A stretch of 60,724 nt of DNA from the NCBI GenBank assembly GCA_910579935.1, contig CAJTVQ010000024.1, positions 1 through 60,724 of the forward strand, read 5' to 3'. Origin of the DNA: an uncultured Lachnospiraceae bacterium. GTDB taxonomy: Bacteria; Bacillota; Clostridia; Lachnospirales; Lachnospiraceae. The notes beneath the pieces were generated by a model. That model was given only the letters and a program-made list of their open reading frames with translations. It did not search any database and was not told the DNA's origin. Made by a program: the position numbers and the translations under genes. This document shows, one piece after another, positions 8,815 to 18,211 of the stretch (position 1 is the stretch's first letter; every line of letters begins with the position of its first letter).

Positions 8815-9759
8815 TTATTCTCCCAGGACAGTTCCTTCCGCCAAAGGATATCCAAGCAGGAAATCTTTCACCTGCATCCGCTTCTTTCCTTCCAGCTGCA
8901 CCTGCAATACTTTTAAAAGGCCCTTCCCTGTCCGCACGTAAAAAGCATCCTTTGCCACCTTTTCAATACATCCTGCCGTTCCGGAATCCGTTCCGTCAGA
9001 AAAACCGTCCTCCGGCTCACACTCCCATATCTTCAAAGTCCTGCCCTGGTAAACAGTATACGCACTGGGCCACGGATTTAATCCCCTTACCAGCCGGTCG
9101 ATGAATGCCGCATCCCCAGACCAGTCAATCCGTCCCAGCGATTTCTGCAGTACAGTGACGTAAGTGGCATCCTCTTCGTTTTGTTTTTCCGGTTTCAGAT
9201 TCCCGTTTTCGATTTCGGGCAGCGCCTCCACGATCAGTTCCGCGCCTGCCGCACACAGTTTGTCATGCAGGCTTTCTCCCGTTTCCTTCCGATCTATGGG
9301 TACTGCGCGCTTCATCAGTATATCTCCGGTGTCAATCCCCTTTGCCATCTGCATGATGGTAATTCCGGTTTCCGTTTCGCCGTTTATGACCGCCCACTGT
9401 ATCGGTGATGCCCCGCGGTATTTCGGCAGAAGGGAAGCGTGAATATTAACGCACCCGTATTTCGGCATCGTCAGTATCTCTTCCGAAAGAATCTGTCCGA
9501 ACGCCGCCACCACGAAAATCTCCGCCCCATATCCCCTCAATCTTTCCACTGCTTCCGGTTCCTTTACTTTTACCGGCTGAAACACCGGAATCCCGTACTT
9601 CAGTGCACACTGCTTCACAGGTGTCATCTGTATTCCCTTGCCCCTGCCTTTCGGCTTGTCAGGCTGTGTCACCACTGCGCTTACCTCATGTCCTGCCTGT
9701 ATGACTGCTTCCAAAGCGCTCACCGCATAATCAGGCGTTCCCATAAAAACAATTTTCAT
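8815..9759 (-). CDS. fmt: methionyl-tRNA formyltransferase
   Basis: Adds a formyl group from 10-formyl-THF to initiator Met-tRNA. The 314-residue length is normal. The N-terminal Rossmann domain opens MKIVFMGTPDYAV, the folate site reads SLLPKYRGASPIQWAVINGE with the NIHASLL active-site Asn/His nearby, and DTGDIL follows. The C-terminal OB domain carries GLNPWPSAYT. AAGGAGAACAGGGT precedes the ATG. The deformylase gene def is 30 bp upstream; the two act at opposite ends of the same formyl cycle. Confidence 0.96.
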   Translation of the reverse strand: MKIVFMGTPDYAVSALEAVIQAGHEVSAVVTQPDKPKGRGKGIQMTPVKQCALKYGIPVFQPVKVKEPEAVERLRGYGAEIFVVAAFGQILSEEILTMPKYGCVNIHASLLPKYRGASPIQWAVINGETETGITIMQMAKGIDTGDILMKRAVPIDRKETGESLHDKLCAAGAELIVEALPEIENGNLKPEKQNEEDATYVTVLQKSLGRIDWSGDAAFIDRLVRGLNPWPSAYTVYQGRTLKIWECEPEDGFSDGTDSGTAGCIEKVAKDAFYVRTGKGLLKVLQVQLEGKKRMQVKDFLLGYPLAEGTVLGE

Positions 9760-9789
9760 ACCCTGTTCTCCTTATCCCTGTACCGCCGC

Positions 9790-10269
9790 CTATTCATCCC
9801 CTTCCACATCCTCTGCGTTCATCAGCGGTCCTTCTACTTTTTCCACGTACAGATGGCCGTTCAGATGGTCCAGTTCATGGCAGATGGCCCGTGCCAGCAA
9901 TTCCGTCGCTTCCAGCTCAAACTGCTCCATATTTTCATCATGGGCAATGACCTTTACATAATTCGGACGTGTGACGATTCCTGTCTTTCCCGGTACGCTT
10001 AAGCATGCCTCATACCCCGTCTGCTCCCCGCTCTGCTCCAGAATCCTGGGGTTCACCAGCACGTACGGATCTTCTCCCGTTACATCAATGACCACAATAC
10101 GTTTTAAAATCCCCACCTGCGGCGCCGCCAGCCCTACGCCGCATGCCTCATACATCGTATCCAGCATATCATCTATGAGTTCCCTTGTACGGGGCGTTAT
10201 CTCCTTTACCTCCTTGCAGGTCTTCTTCAATACTTCCTCTCCCATTTCTCTTACGTTCCGAATCGCCAT
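9790..10269 (-). CDS. def: peptide deformylase
   Basis: Removes the formyl group from nascent proteins. All three signature motifs are present in a 159-residue type 1 enzyme: GVGLAAPQVG, EACLSVPG with the metal Cys, and CHELDHLNG, which supplies two His ligands and the catalytic Glu. AGAAAGGAA lies shortly before the ATG. It is transcribed with priA (91 bp upstream) and fmt (downstream). Confidence 0.97.
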   Translation of the reverse strand: MAIRNVREMGEEVLKKTCKEVKEITPRTRELIDDMLDTMYEACGVGLAAPQVGILKRIVVIDVTGEDPYVLVNPRILEQSGEQTGYEACLSVPGKTGIVTRPNYVKVIAHDENMEQFELEATELLARAICHELDHLNGHLYVEKVEGPLMNAEDVEGDE

Positions 10270-10360
10270 TTTTCTACATTCCTTTCTGAATTCATAATTT
10301 TATATGTGATATGCGCCGGTACTGCATTGCGGCATTCACCATTATATCTGCAACGCCGTA

Positions 10361-12697
10361 CTAATATGCGCCCATCGGATTAAAATCAAACTGTATGCTT
10401 TCCTTCTTAAGTTCTTTCCGGTTTTCTTTTTCCTCCCAGAATTCCTCGATGCGGTTCTTCACCTCCACCAGCCTCGCATAATCTTCATGCTTCACATACA
10501 GCATAAACCGGTAACTGTCATTGATCTTCCCTACGGATGCCGGCGCCGGACCGATGACGTGCAGTCGGTCTTTTAAAACTGCCCGGCCGGGGGCCACACG
10601 TTTTGCTTCTCCGTGTCCGGGCAAAAGACTGTCCTGTATCCCCGCCATCCGTTGCACCAGTCCGCCGATTTCTTCAGCCAGCCTCCGCCCGCTCTCTTCC
10701 GCAGGGGAAACCACCAGTACTGCCAGCATATGCGCCGCCGGCGGATATGCCAGCATTTCCCTGTAGAGGATTTCTTCCTCGTAAAAGCCTTTGTAATCCT
10801 GCCTTGCCGCATGTACGATGCTGTAATGCTCCGGGTCATACGTCTGTATCACCACTTCCCCTGCCCGGCCGCTTCGTCCTGCCCGGCCTGCTGCCTGCGT
10901 CAGCAGCTGGAAGGTTCTCTCTCCGGCCCGGTAGTCGTTCACATGCAGCGACAGATCCGCCGCCAGGATGCCTACCAGGGTCACATTGGGAAAATCATGC
11001 CCTTTCACGATCATCTGGGTACCGACCAGAATATCCGCCTCCCCGTTGGCAAAGGCGCTCAGTATTTCCTCATAACTGTCCCTGGTCCGCGTGGTATCCG
11101 CATCCATCCGAAGTACCCGTGCCTCCGGGAATTCCCGTCCGATCACTTCTTCGATCTGCTGGGTTCCTGCCTTGAAGCCAAGGATGTATCTGGAACCGCA
11201 GGAAGGGCAGACCTTCACCGACGGCTGCTCATATCCGCAGTAATGGCAGACCAGTTTTCCGTTCTTATGCTCGGATAAGGAAACATCGCAGTGCGGACAT
11301 TTCATCACGTGTCCGCACGCCCGGCAGGAAACAAAGCCGGCATACCCTCTCCGGTTCAGGAACAGAATGCTCTGTTCTTTTTTTCTGAGTCTGTCTTCTA
11401 TCAGCGAATACAGTTTCCTGCTGAAAATCGAACGGTTTCCCTCTTTGAGCTCCTTCCGCAGGTCAACCGTGTAAACTGCCGGAAGCTCTCCGCCCGCCTG
11501 CCGCTTTTTCAGTTCATACAGTTTATACTTTCCTGTCTGTGCCCGGTAATAAGCTTCCAGCGAAGGGGTGGCCGACCCCAGTACCACAAGCGCGTCCTCC
11601 ATGGATGCGATTTTCTCCGCCGTTTCCCGCGCATGATACTTCGGCATGGTTTCGCTCTTGTACGTATTTTCGTGTTCCTCATCTATGATGATCAGTCCAA
11701 GACTGGGAAATGGCGTAAACAGGGCGGAACGCGGGCCGATGATGATATCGATCTCTCCTTTTTTGGCCCGCTCCCACTGGTCATATTTTTCTCCGGCGGA
11801 AAGAGTGGAATTCATGACCGATACCCGGTCGCCGAAACGCACATAGAACCGCAGCAGTGTCTGGTAAGTCAGTGCAATTTCCGGTATCAGCACGATTGCC
11901 TGCCTTCCGCGCTTTACCATCTCTTCTATCAGTGCAAGATAAACCTCCGTCTTGCCGCTTCCCGTGATCCCGTGAATGAGGCAGGTCTGACGCTTTCCCT
12001 TGTCAAAATCGGCTAAAATGGCCGCTGCCGCCTCATACTGTTCATCGCTTAAGATTTTCCTTTTCCCGTAACGTTCCATTCTGGCATCGGAAGCGTCCGC
12101 AGACAGTTTTACGGGATTGCGGTAGCCGCTTTCCGAATCCACGCCTATGATTCCCTGCTTTTCCATCGTTTTTACCGTCTGCGGGGAAATATGGAGTTTT
12201 CCGGTGATCAGGGACACCGGCAGTTCATACACCTGCATCAGCTCCCTGAGCAGCCTCGCTTTTCCCACATAATGCTTTCTCGTACACTCTTCCAGCAGCT
12301 TTTCCGCCTCCTCATGGGTAAGCAGAAGACGGCAGTTTCTCTTTTCCAGATTCTTAACTTTCTGCTTAACGGGAAGAACGGTTTTCAGCGCCGTTATCAT
12401 GGTGGAACCGTACTGTTCCTTCATCCATGCCGCCAGCCGGATATAACGGTCCTGGGCCTGCACGCTTTTTTCCTCCAAAGCGGCTATTTCCTTCAGTTTT
12501 TCCGGAGCATACTCCGCCCGGTCCGTAATCCCGATGCAGTACCCTTTCCGCAAATGGTTTCCGGCGCCGAACGGCACGGACACACAGCTTCCCGGCTTCA
12601 CCCTGCCCGCAAGGCTCCCGGGAATAAGATACTGGAACGTGCGGTCCACTTTTTCGTGGGATATATCGATTATGATGTTTGCATATTTTCCTTCCAT
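10361..12697 (-). CDS. priA: primosomal replication restart helicase PriA
   Basis: A 778-residue superfamily 2 helicase that reloads the replisome at stalled forks. Walker A GITGSGKTEV, DEEH box and GSATPS are in order. The zinc-binding insert has paired cysteines in CRACG, CPHC, CHYCG and CPSCG, followed by QAAGRAGR. N-terminal 3'-DNA-binding domain is present (VDRTFQYLIP). The ATG overlaps the murE stop by 28 bp, which suggests translational coupling. Length is normal. Confidence 0.96.
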   Translation of the reverse strand: MEGKYANIIIDISHEKVDRTFQYLIPGSLAGRVKPGSCVSVPFGAGNHLRKGYCIGITDRAEYAPEKLKEIAALEEKSVQAQDRYIRLAAWMKEQYGSTMITALKTVLPVKQKVKNLEKRNCRLLLTHEEAEKLLEECTRKHYVGKARLLRELMQVYELPVSLITGKLHISPQTVKTMEKQGIIGVDSESGYRNPVKLSADASDARMERYGKRKILSDEQYEAAAAILADFDKGKRQTCLIHGITGSGKTEVYLALIEEMVKRGRQAIVLIPEIALTYQTLLRFYVRFGDRVSVMNSTLSAGEKYDQWERAKKGEIDIIIGPRSALFTPFPSLGLIIIDEEHENTYKSETMPKYHARETAEKIASMEDALVVLGSATPSLEAYYRAQTGKYKLYELKKRQAGGELPAVYTVDLRKELKEGNRSIFSRKLYSLIEDRLRKKEQSILFLNRRGYAGFVSCRACGHVMKCPHCDVSLSEHKNGKLVCHYCGYEQPSVKVCPSCGSRYILGFKAGTQQIEEVIGREFPEARVLRMDADTTRTRDSYEEILSAFANGEADILVGTQMIVKGHDFPNVTLVGILAADLSLHVNDYRAGERTFQLLTQAAGRAGRSGRAGEVVIQTYDPEHYSIVHAARQDYKGFYEEEILYREMLAYPPAAHMLAVLVVSPAEESGRRLAEEIGGLVQRMAGIQDSLLPGHGEAKRVAPGRAVLKDRLHVIGPAPASVGKINDSYRFMLYVKHEDYARLVEVKNRIEEFWEEKENRKELKKESIQFDFNPMGAY

Positions 12698-14163
12698 CCG
12701 CGCTCCTTTAAGATATCCCGGATCAAATTCCTTTCGTCCATCGGGTATTTCACGCCCTTTATCTCCTGATAATCCTCATGCCCCTTTCCGGCAAGGACAA
12801 TGATATCCCCCGGTTCTCCATGGTCGATGGCATAAGCGACCGCCTCTTTACGGTCACAGATTTCCACATAGTTTCCGTCCGTCCTGCCGATGCCCGTTTT
12901 AATATCTTCTATAATATCCTGCGGTTCCTCGAACCTGGGATTATCCGATGTAATGATCGTTAAATCCGCCAGCTTCCCGCTGACCTCGCCCATCTCGTAC
13001 CTCCTCAGCTTCGAGCGGTTCCCTCCGCATCCGAACAGACATACCAGCCGGTTCGGCTCATATTCCTTCAGCGTGCCGAGCAGACTCTGCAGACTCATGG
13101 CATTGTGGGCGTAATCGATCATCAGCGTAAAAGTATCGGATACTTTCACCATTTCGATTCTGCCCTTTACTTTTACCTCCAAAAGGGCTGCCTGAATCGC
13201 CGGCGTTTCCACGCCGAAGTGACGGCAGATGGCAATGGCGGTCAGTGCATTATAAACGCTGAACCTGCCGGGAGTCGGCACCTCTACCCGGAAATCCATC
13301 AGTCCCTTTACGTGAAAATCCACGCCCAGTTCATTCGGTCTTTTTATCAGTTCCAACTGCCCGGCGCGCAGATCGGCTTCCTCAGAAAATCCGTACGTTT
13401 CCAGCGTGCACGTATGCCCAGCAGTCACCTGTTCCCAATGGGCGTCGTCCCGGTTCACGATGCCTACCAGACACTGACGGAACAAAAGCCCCTTACATGC
13501 CAGGTATTCTTCAAAGTCCGCATGTTCATTAGGGCCGATATGGTCTGGTTCAATATTGGTAAAAATACCGAAATCGAACGTAAATCCCTGTGTACGGTGC
13601 AGCATCAGTCCCTGTGAAGATACTTCCATCACCACCGCATCACAGCCCTCATCCGCCATCCGGCGCAGATATTCCTGTAACAGATAGGATTCCGGCGTGG
13701 TATTCACCGCATGAATCCTCTTTTCTCCTATTATAACCTCTATGGTTCCAATCAGTCCCACCTTATATCCCGCATGTTCCAGAATGGATTTCACCATATA
13801 GGTCGTTGTCGTTTTCCCCTTCGTTCCCGTAATGCCGATGGTTTTCATCTCCCGTGCCGGATTCCCGAACCATTCCGCAGCAATAAAGGCCATGGCATAA
13901 CGGGTATCGGCAACCCTGATCACGGTTACTTCCTTTTCCGTTTCAAGCCTTACTTCCTTCTCCACCACCAGCACTCCGGCACCCTTCTTTACCACTTCCG
14001 CGGCAAAATCATGCCCATCCGCATTGGCCCCTGCAATGCAGAGAAACAGACATCCTTCCGTCACTTTCCTCGAATCGTACACTACCGCGCTCACCTGCAC
14101 ATCCACCGTTCCGGCGATGCACTCATAATCCATCTGCCCCAATAGTTTACTTAATGCCTTCAT
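12670..14163 (-). CDS. murE: UDP-MurNAc-tripeptide synthetase MurE
   Basis: Cytoplasmic Mur ligase that adds the third amino acid of the wall stem peptide. ATP site GTKGKTTTTYM, the MEVSSQG motif, and the C-terminal DNPR substrate motif are visible; DNPR is associated with meso-diaminopimelate as the added residue. I set the start at 14163 (MKALSKLLGQMDY, 497 residues), with AGGAAAGAGG upstream; the frame is open to 14250 but the extra 29 residues look non-native. A TATAAT at 14322-14327 on this strand may be its -10 box, without a convincing -35. It is the first gene of the ten-gene run. Confidence 0.94.
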   Translation of the reverse strand: MKALSKLLGQMDYECIAGTVDVQVSAVVYDSRKVTEGCLFLCIAGANADGHDFAAEVVKKGAGVLVVEKEVRLETEKEVTVIRVADTRYAMAFIAAEWFGNPAREMKTIGITGTKGKTTTTYMVKSILEHAGYKVGLIGTIEVIIGEKRIHAVNTTPESYLLQEYLRRMADEGCDAVVMEVSSQGLMLHRTQGFTFDFGIFTNIEPDHIGPNEHADFEEYLACKGLLFRQCLVGIVNRDDAHWEQVTAGHTCTLETYGFSEEADLRAGQLELIKRPNELGVDFHVKGLMDFRVEVPTPGRFSVYNALTAIAICRHFGVETPAIQAALLEVKVKGRIEMVKVSDTFTLMIDYAHNAMSLQSLLGTLKEYEPNRLVCLFGCGGNRSKLRRYEMGEVSGKLADLTIITSDNPRFEEPQDIIEDIKTGIGRTDGNYVEICDRKEAVAYAIDHGEPGDIIVLAGKGHEDYQEIKGVKYPMDERNLIRDILKERGWKENMQTS

Positions 14164-14378
14164 AATGCCTCTCTTTCCTGCCGCCTTCCCTCCTGACGGC
14201 GCACCTGTCCATACTTTAAAAAGAATACCATGGAACTGTATTTTTTTCAAACTTTTCTGTTTATATGAATTTTATTGTTTTTAAAGAATTTGAACACATA
14301 TTTTTCACATTTTAAGGTTATATTATAACCAAGATAGTTGAGAAACTCACTATCTCCCCCCTCATAAGAAAATGCGAG

Positions 14379-14399
14379 AAGTCCGGTTCCCCCGGACTT
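14379..14399. terminator. hairpin between fruK and murE
   Basis: AAGTCCGG and CCGGACTT form a perfect 8-bp stem with a 5-base loop. The T-run follows only on the plus strand, but the upstream gene is fruK on the minus strand, whose stop is 30 bp away. It probably ends fruK transcripts. A second bulged stem (GATAG...CTATC, 14333-14354) lies next to it. Confidence 0.5.
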
Positions 14400-14429
14400 T
14401 TTGCATGTTTCGGATTTTATCTCTTCTGC

Positions 14430-15356
14430 TTATCTTTTTTCTATCTGTATTTTTTCCAGCAATTCTTCCGCCAGTTCCAAAGAAATATCCCCGCTCTCCA
14501 AAGACGCCGCGTTTGCAGCCGATATTGCGGCCGCACGTTTCAATGCCGTATAGATGTCCTCTCCTTTTAAAACGGACATGGCATAAGAAGCTACCACACT
14601 GTCGCCGCAGCCCACCGTGTTGACCGCCTTTACCGAAGGGGCTTTCGCCCACAGTGTTCCTTCCCCTGACACTGACAAAAGTCCTTTCTTTCCCAATGAC
14701 ACGAGCACATGGCCGATTCCCCTTTCCCTCAGCTGCTGTGCTGCTTCCTGCACTTCCCTTATATCCTTTAGTCTATGCCCTGTCACGTATTCCAATTCCT
14801 TCTGATTGGGTTTGATCATAAAAGGCCCCGCTTCCATCCCATGCAGAAGCGCTTCCCCGCTGGTATCCAAAATACAGCGTTTTCCCGCTCCGTTTCCGAT
14901 GGCTATGAGTTTCCCGTAAATATCCGCGGGAACTCCCTTCGCCACGCTTCCCGAAAGCACGACTAAATCACTCTTGTCCACGGCCTCCCGGTAATCCTTC
15001 AAAAACTGTTCCAGTTCCTGTGCCGACACCACCGGCCCCGGCTCCAGTATCTCTGTCACATAACCGTCCTCGGCAATGACGTTAATGCTGCACCTGGTCT
15101 CTCCCGCCACTTTCGTAAAACGGCACTCAGCCTGAATCTCTTTCATGCAGCTTTCGATGAACCGCCCCGTATAACCGCCCAGAAAACCGCAGCCTGCCAC
15201 GCTGTATCCATACTGGCGCAGGATCTTCGCCACGTTAATTCCTTTGCCGCCCGCAATATTATGTACCGTCCGCATCCGGTTCACCTGTCCCAGCATCAGG
15301 CTTCCCGCAGTGTATGTTTTGTCTACCGCGGGATTTAATGTAATGGTTAAAATCAT
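14430..15356 (-). CDS. fruK: 1-phosphofructokinase / PfkB hexose-phosphate kinase
   Basis: A 308-residue PfkB-family kinase that most likely converts fructose 1-phosphate to fructose 1,6-bisphosphate. It begins MILTITLNPAVDKTY, carries GGKGINVAK (substrate), KPNQKEL and the catalytic loop VGCGDSVVASYAM with the Asp base. GAGGAGAG lies 3-6 nt before the ATG. No fructose PTS or DeoR regulator gene adjoins it, which is unusual for fruK; tagatose 6-phosphate kinase (lacC) is a possible alternative. Three 21-bp direct repeats sit in its upstream region. Confidence 0.85.
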   Translation of the reverse strand: MILTITLNPAVDKTYTAGSLMLGQVNRMRTVHNIAGGKGINVAKILRQYGYSVAGCGFLGGYTGRFIESCMKEIQAECRFTKVAGETRCSINVIAEDGYVTEILEPGPVVSAQELEQFLKDYREAVDKSDLVVLSGSVAKGVPADIYGKLIAIGNGAGKRCILDTSGEALLHGMEAGPFMIKPNQKELEYVTGHRLKDIREVQEAAQQLRERGIGHVLVSLGKKGLLSVSGEGTLWAKAPSVKAVNTVGCGDSVVASYAMSVLKGEDIYTALKRAAAISAANAASLESGDISLELAEELLEKIQIEKR

Positions 15357-15380
15357 ACTCTCCTCATTTCCGCAATTTTC

Positions 15381-15443
15381 TGTTTTATGGAAATTGCTGT
15401 TTGTTTTATGGAAATTGCTGTTTGTTTTATGGAAATTGCTGTT
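15381..15443. repeat. three tandem 21-bp repeats upstream of fruK
   Basis: The unit tgttttatggaaattgctgt plus t occurs three times in a row (starts 15381, 15402, 15423). It begins 25 bp upstream of the fruK ATG, inside its leader or promoter zone. The rest of the 310-bp gap to 15667 shows no gene; a small plus-strand frame through it is a by-product of the 21-bp (multiple of three) period. Confidence 0.9.
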
Positions 15444-15666
15444 TTGTTAAAAAAAGTCAGGACTCCGTATTTAAGTATAAGAAATATGGAAAATAAAGTC
15501 AATGTTACTGCACGGAAAGATAGAAATACAGGATGGGTAGGCGGCGGACAGCGGATATCAATTTACAGTTTTTGCAGTCAGACTTTCAGAAACAAATGCC
15601 AAAGCCGTCTGGGGCAGGGCAAAACAGGGCAGCAGCGCGGCAGGCAGAAACCGTAAATCTATCTCA

Positions 15667-17370
15667 TCAGCTGCCAATCAACACTTTCTTTCCGCAGAAA
15701 GCAAAACCATACTTCCGTATACGTGCTTCCGGAATCCCCTTCGCCACAAGAGCTGCCTGATAATTCTTCTCTTTTATCTGCCGCAATGCTTCCTGTACCG
15801 TATCGGCCAATTCTTTTTCTTCCGTATCCTGCACCTTAAATTCCAAAATCACCGCATCGTTTTCCAACATCCCCGACACTGCCCTCGGCTCCAGCATCAC
15901 ATCATACCGGCCAAAGCCGCTTTCCCGATTGGAGGTAATCACATACCGGTCAGCCAGTTCCACCATCAGTCCAAGCACAAATCCATGATAAAAACGTTCC
16001 GGTTCTTCTTCGGAAGGTTTCCTGCCGGTATCAAAATAACTGAACATCTCCGATGTCACTTTATTCATATAAACATTCATTGCTTTTACATCCCCCAGCA
16101 GCAGCGCGTGGATAAAATCGCCGTAGTCGGAAGATGCATGGTCAAACCAGCCTTTCACCATACTGCGGAACATAGTCCGGACTTCGAAATTCGTTATCGC
16201 AAGCTCGTATTCCTGTTTCCATTCCCCATATTCCGTAACATCGGCTTCAAAATTTTTCACTTTCAGGTAACCGCTGGCAAGCAGAAAACTCCAAACGGCA
16301 TTCTTTTTTTCGGATAACTGGTCATAGACGATCTGTTCGTCTATCTCTATCCAGATGCTCTCTCCCCGCATCAGACGCTCAAAAGTTTTCTTTACCTCCG
16401 GACTGCCTTCCCTTATCAGCTTTCCCACAAGGCTGTTAGAGCTTGTATTCGCCCAATAAGCCCCCACTTTTCCTTTATCAAGAAAATGAATAATGGACCA
16501 TGGATTGTAAATATCCTTTCTTTCCCCAAAGGTAAATCCATCATACCAGTCTTTTACCTTCTGTTTCTGACCGGATAATCCAAATTCTTCCAGGGATGCA
16601 AATACTTCTTCTTCCGTAAAACCAAAACAGTCTGCATATGCATCCGAAGTTGTTGTTACTACTTCAAGATTATTCAGATCCGAAAAGATAGACTCTTTGC
16701 TGACCCTTGTAATCCCTGTCATAACGGCACGCTCCAAATAGGGATTCGTTTTAAACGTAGAATTAAACAGGCTTCTGGTAAAAGCAGCCAGTTCTTTCCA
16801 ATACCCATGTACATAGGACTCCTGCATGGGAGTATCGTATTCATCCAGAAAAATAATCACCTTTTGGCCGTAATAACGCGACAGATAACCGGACAATGCC
16901 TTTAACGCAAACGATGCTTCGTTATCCTCCATATCTGCGGATATATGGGCAAAATCCTTTTTTTCGCTTTCATTCATCCGGTCCGATTCCGGCAGAAAAT
17001 CGTACCGATTATAAAGCTCCTTAATAATGCGGCATATTTTTTTCCGTGCCTGTGCAAAAGAAGTCTCCTTAATATCCGCAAAGCTGAAAAAAAGAACCGG
17101 ATATGTTCCCTGCAGACTGCGGTATTTTTCTTCCTCCCATATGGAAAGTCCTTCAAAAAGGTCACTCCTGTCCGCATACTCCACGGAAAAAAACTTCTCC
17201 AGCATATTCATGTTCAAAGTCTTCCCGAAACGCCTTGGTCTGGTAATCAGCGTCACACTGTCTCCGCTTTCCCACCATTCCCGTATAAAGTTCGTTTTAT
17301 CTATATAAAAATACCCTTCCCGACGAATCATCTCAAAATCCTGACTTCCTATACTGACCGTTCTTGCCAT
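15667..17370 (-). CDS. AAA-ATPase-like / PD-(D/E)XK nuclease domain protein
   Basis: A 567-residue protein of the family often annotated AAA-ATPase-like plus DUF1703. The N-terminal half has YFIDKT-like YIDKTNFI and the P-loop-like stretch RPRRFGKTLNM, followed by VIIFLDEYDTPM (Walker B-like). The C-terminal part has a PD-(D/E)XK core: GRYDVMLEP, then AVILEFKVQ, then a Gln/Tyr helix. These proteins are abundant in Bacteroidetes and Lachnospiraceae and lack an agreed function; defence or mobile-element association is often suspected. It stands alone between fruK and the DUF1349-like gene, with no ribosome site as strong as its neighbours. Confidence 0.85.
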   Translation of the reverse strand: MARTVSIGSQDFEMIRREGYFYIDKTNFIREWWESGDSVTLITRPRRFGKTLNMNMLEKFFSVEYADRSDLFEGLSIWEEEKYRSLQGTYPVLFFSFADIKETSFAQARKKICRIIKELYNRYDFLPESDRMNESEKKDFAHISADMEDNEASFALKALSGYLSRYYGQKVIIFLDEYDTPMQESYVHGYWKELAAFTRSLFNSTFKTNPYLERAVMTGITRVSKESIFSDLNNLEVVTTTSDAYADCFGFTEEEVFASLEEFGLSGQKQKVKDWYDGFTFGERKDIYNPWSIIHFLDKGKVGAYWANTSSNSLVGKLIREGSPEVKKTFERLMRGESIWIEIDEQIVYDQLSEKKNAVWSFLLASGYLKVKNFEADVTEYGEWKQEYELAITNFEVRTMFRSMVKGWFDHASSDYGDFIHALLLGDVKAMNVYMNKVTSEMFSYFDTGRKPSEEEPERFYHGFVLGLMVELADRYVITSNRESGFGRYDVMLEPRAVSGMLENDAVILEFKVQDTEEKELADTVQEALRQIKEKNYQAALVAKGIPEARIRKYGFAFCGKKVLIGS

Positions 17371-17481
17371 GCCTTACGCCTCCTCCCGCCGAAAGTTCCT
17401 TACCCAAAGTATATCCGTTTCCCTGTCCAAAATCAATCGGGAAAAATGATTGCCCATGCCATCGTCCTTCCGCGTCACCGC

Positions 17482-18105
17482 TCACACCCTGGCAGCCCCT
17501 GATTCCTCGTCCGGCTGCTGCCCGTCATGCGCCTTCCACTGGCAGTCCAGAATCTGCATTCCGGAAAATACCGCTTTAAAAGAAGACTCTTCCGGTGAGC
17601 AGGCATAGATGCCGAATCGTATTTTTCCATTTCCGGCATGCATATGGCAGATACGCATTTGCTGAAAAGATATCCCGTCCGCGGAACACTCGATACAATA
17701 ATCATCTTCCCTCCGGCTGAACCGATACCACATCGTCTTCACGGAAGCATCTATCACCGTCGTCGCCCAGTCAGAGTACCCCTGATTCGTTACCACGCTC
17801 CCCAAATGCTGATACTCCCCGTTTTCATATTCCACGGAAGCTTTCAGCCAGTTTTCACTGTTCAGGTACATGACGATCCCGCACTGGTCAAACCTTTGAT
17901 GGCTCTCCCCAAATTCTGTTTTCACCACAAAACTAAAATACTTTTCTTCTGTCTCCCTCTGAAACACGGGCGCATTGTCATTCCGAAAATGATAGTACGT
18001 CCTCTGCCACAAGTCCGTATGCGGTTTTGTAACAATCTCAACCGTATCATGATTCACTTTATAGCTTTCCGGCTCCCTCGTCCATTCAAATCCTGTAACA
18101 TCCAT
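17482..18105 (-). CDS. DUF1349-like beta-sandwich protein
   Basis: A 207-residue cytoplasmic protein resembling the DUF1349 / YesU-like concanavalin-fold family. Supporting stretches are the early FEWTREPESY, FSFVVKTEF, DQCGIVMYLNSENWLKASVEYEN, and WYRFSRREDDYCIECSADG. The start is set at 18105 (MDVTGFEWTREP), because AAAGGAGG is 7-8 nt upstream; the open frame reaches 18189. The fold usually binds sugars, but no catalytic site is evident. It lies 107 bp downstream of recJ and is not obviously linked to its neighbours. Confidence 0.75.
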   Translation of the reverse strand: MDVTGFEWTREPESYKVNHDTVEIVTKPHTDLWQRTYYHFRNDNAPVFQRETEEKYFSFVVKTEFGESHQRFDQCGIVMYLNSENWLKASVEYENGEYQHLGSVVTNQGYSDWATTVIDASVKTMWYRFSRREDDYCIECSADGISFQQMRICHMHAGNGKIRFGIYACSPEESSFKAVFSGMQILDCQWKAHDGQQPDEESGAARV

Positions 18106-18211
18106 TTTTCTGCCTCCTTTTTTAAGTTGCTGCACAACAGCGCTAAAGGATAAAGTCACTTCGGCACATACGGACTTATCCTTTTTCAAAATATCAAGCT
18201 CCTGAATCCCC

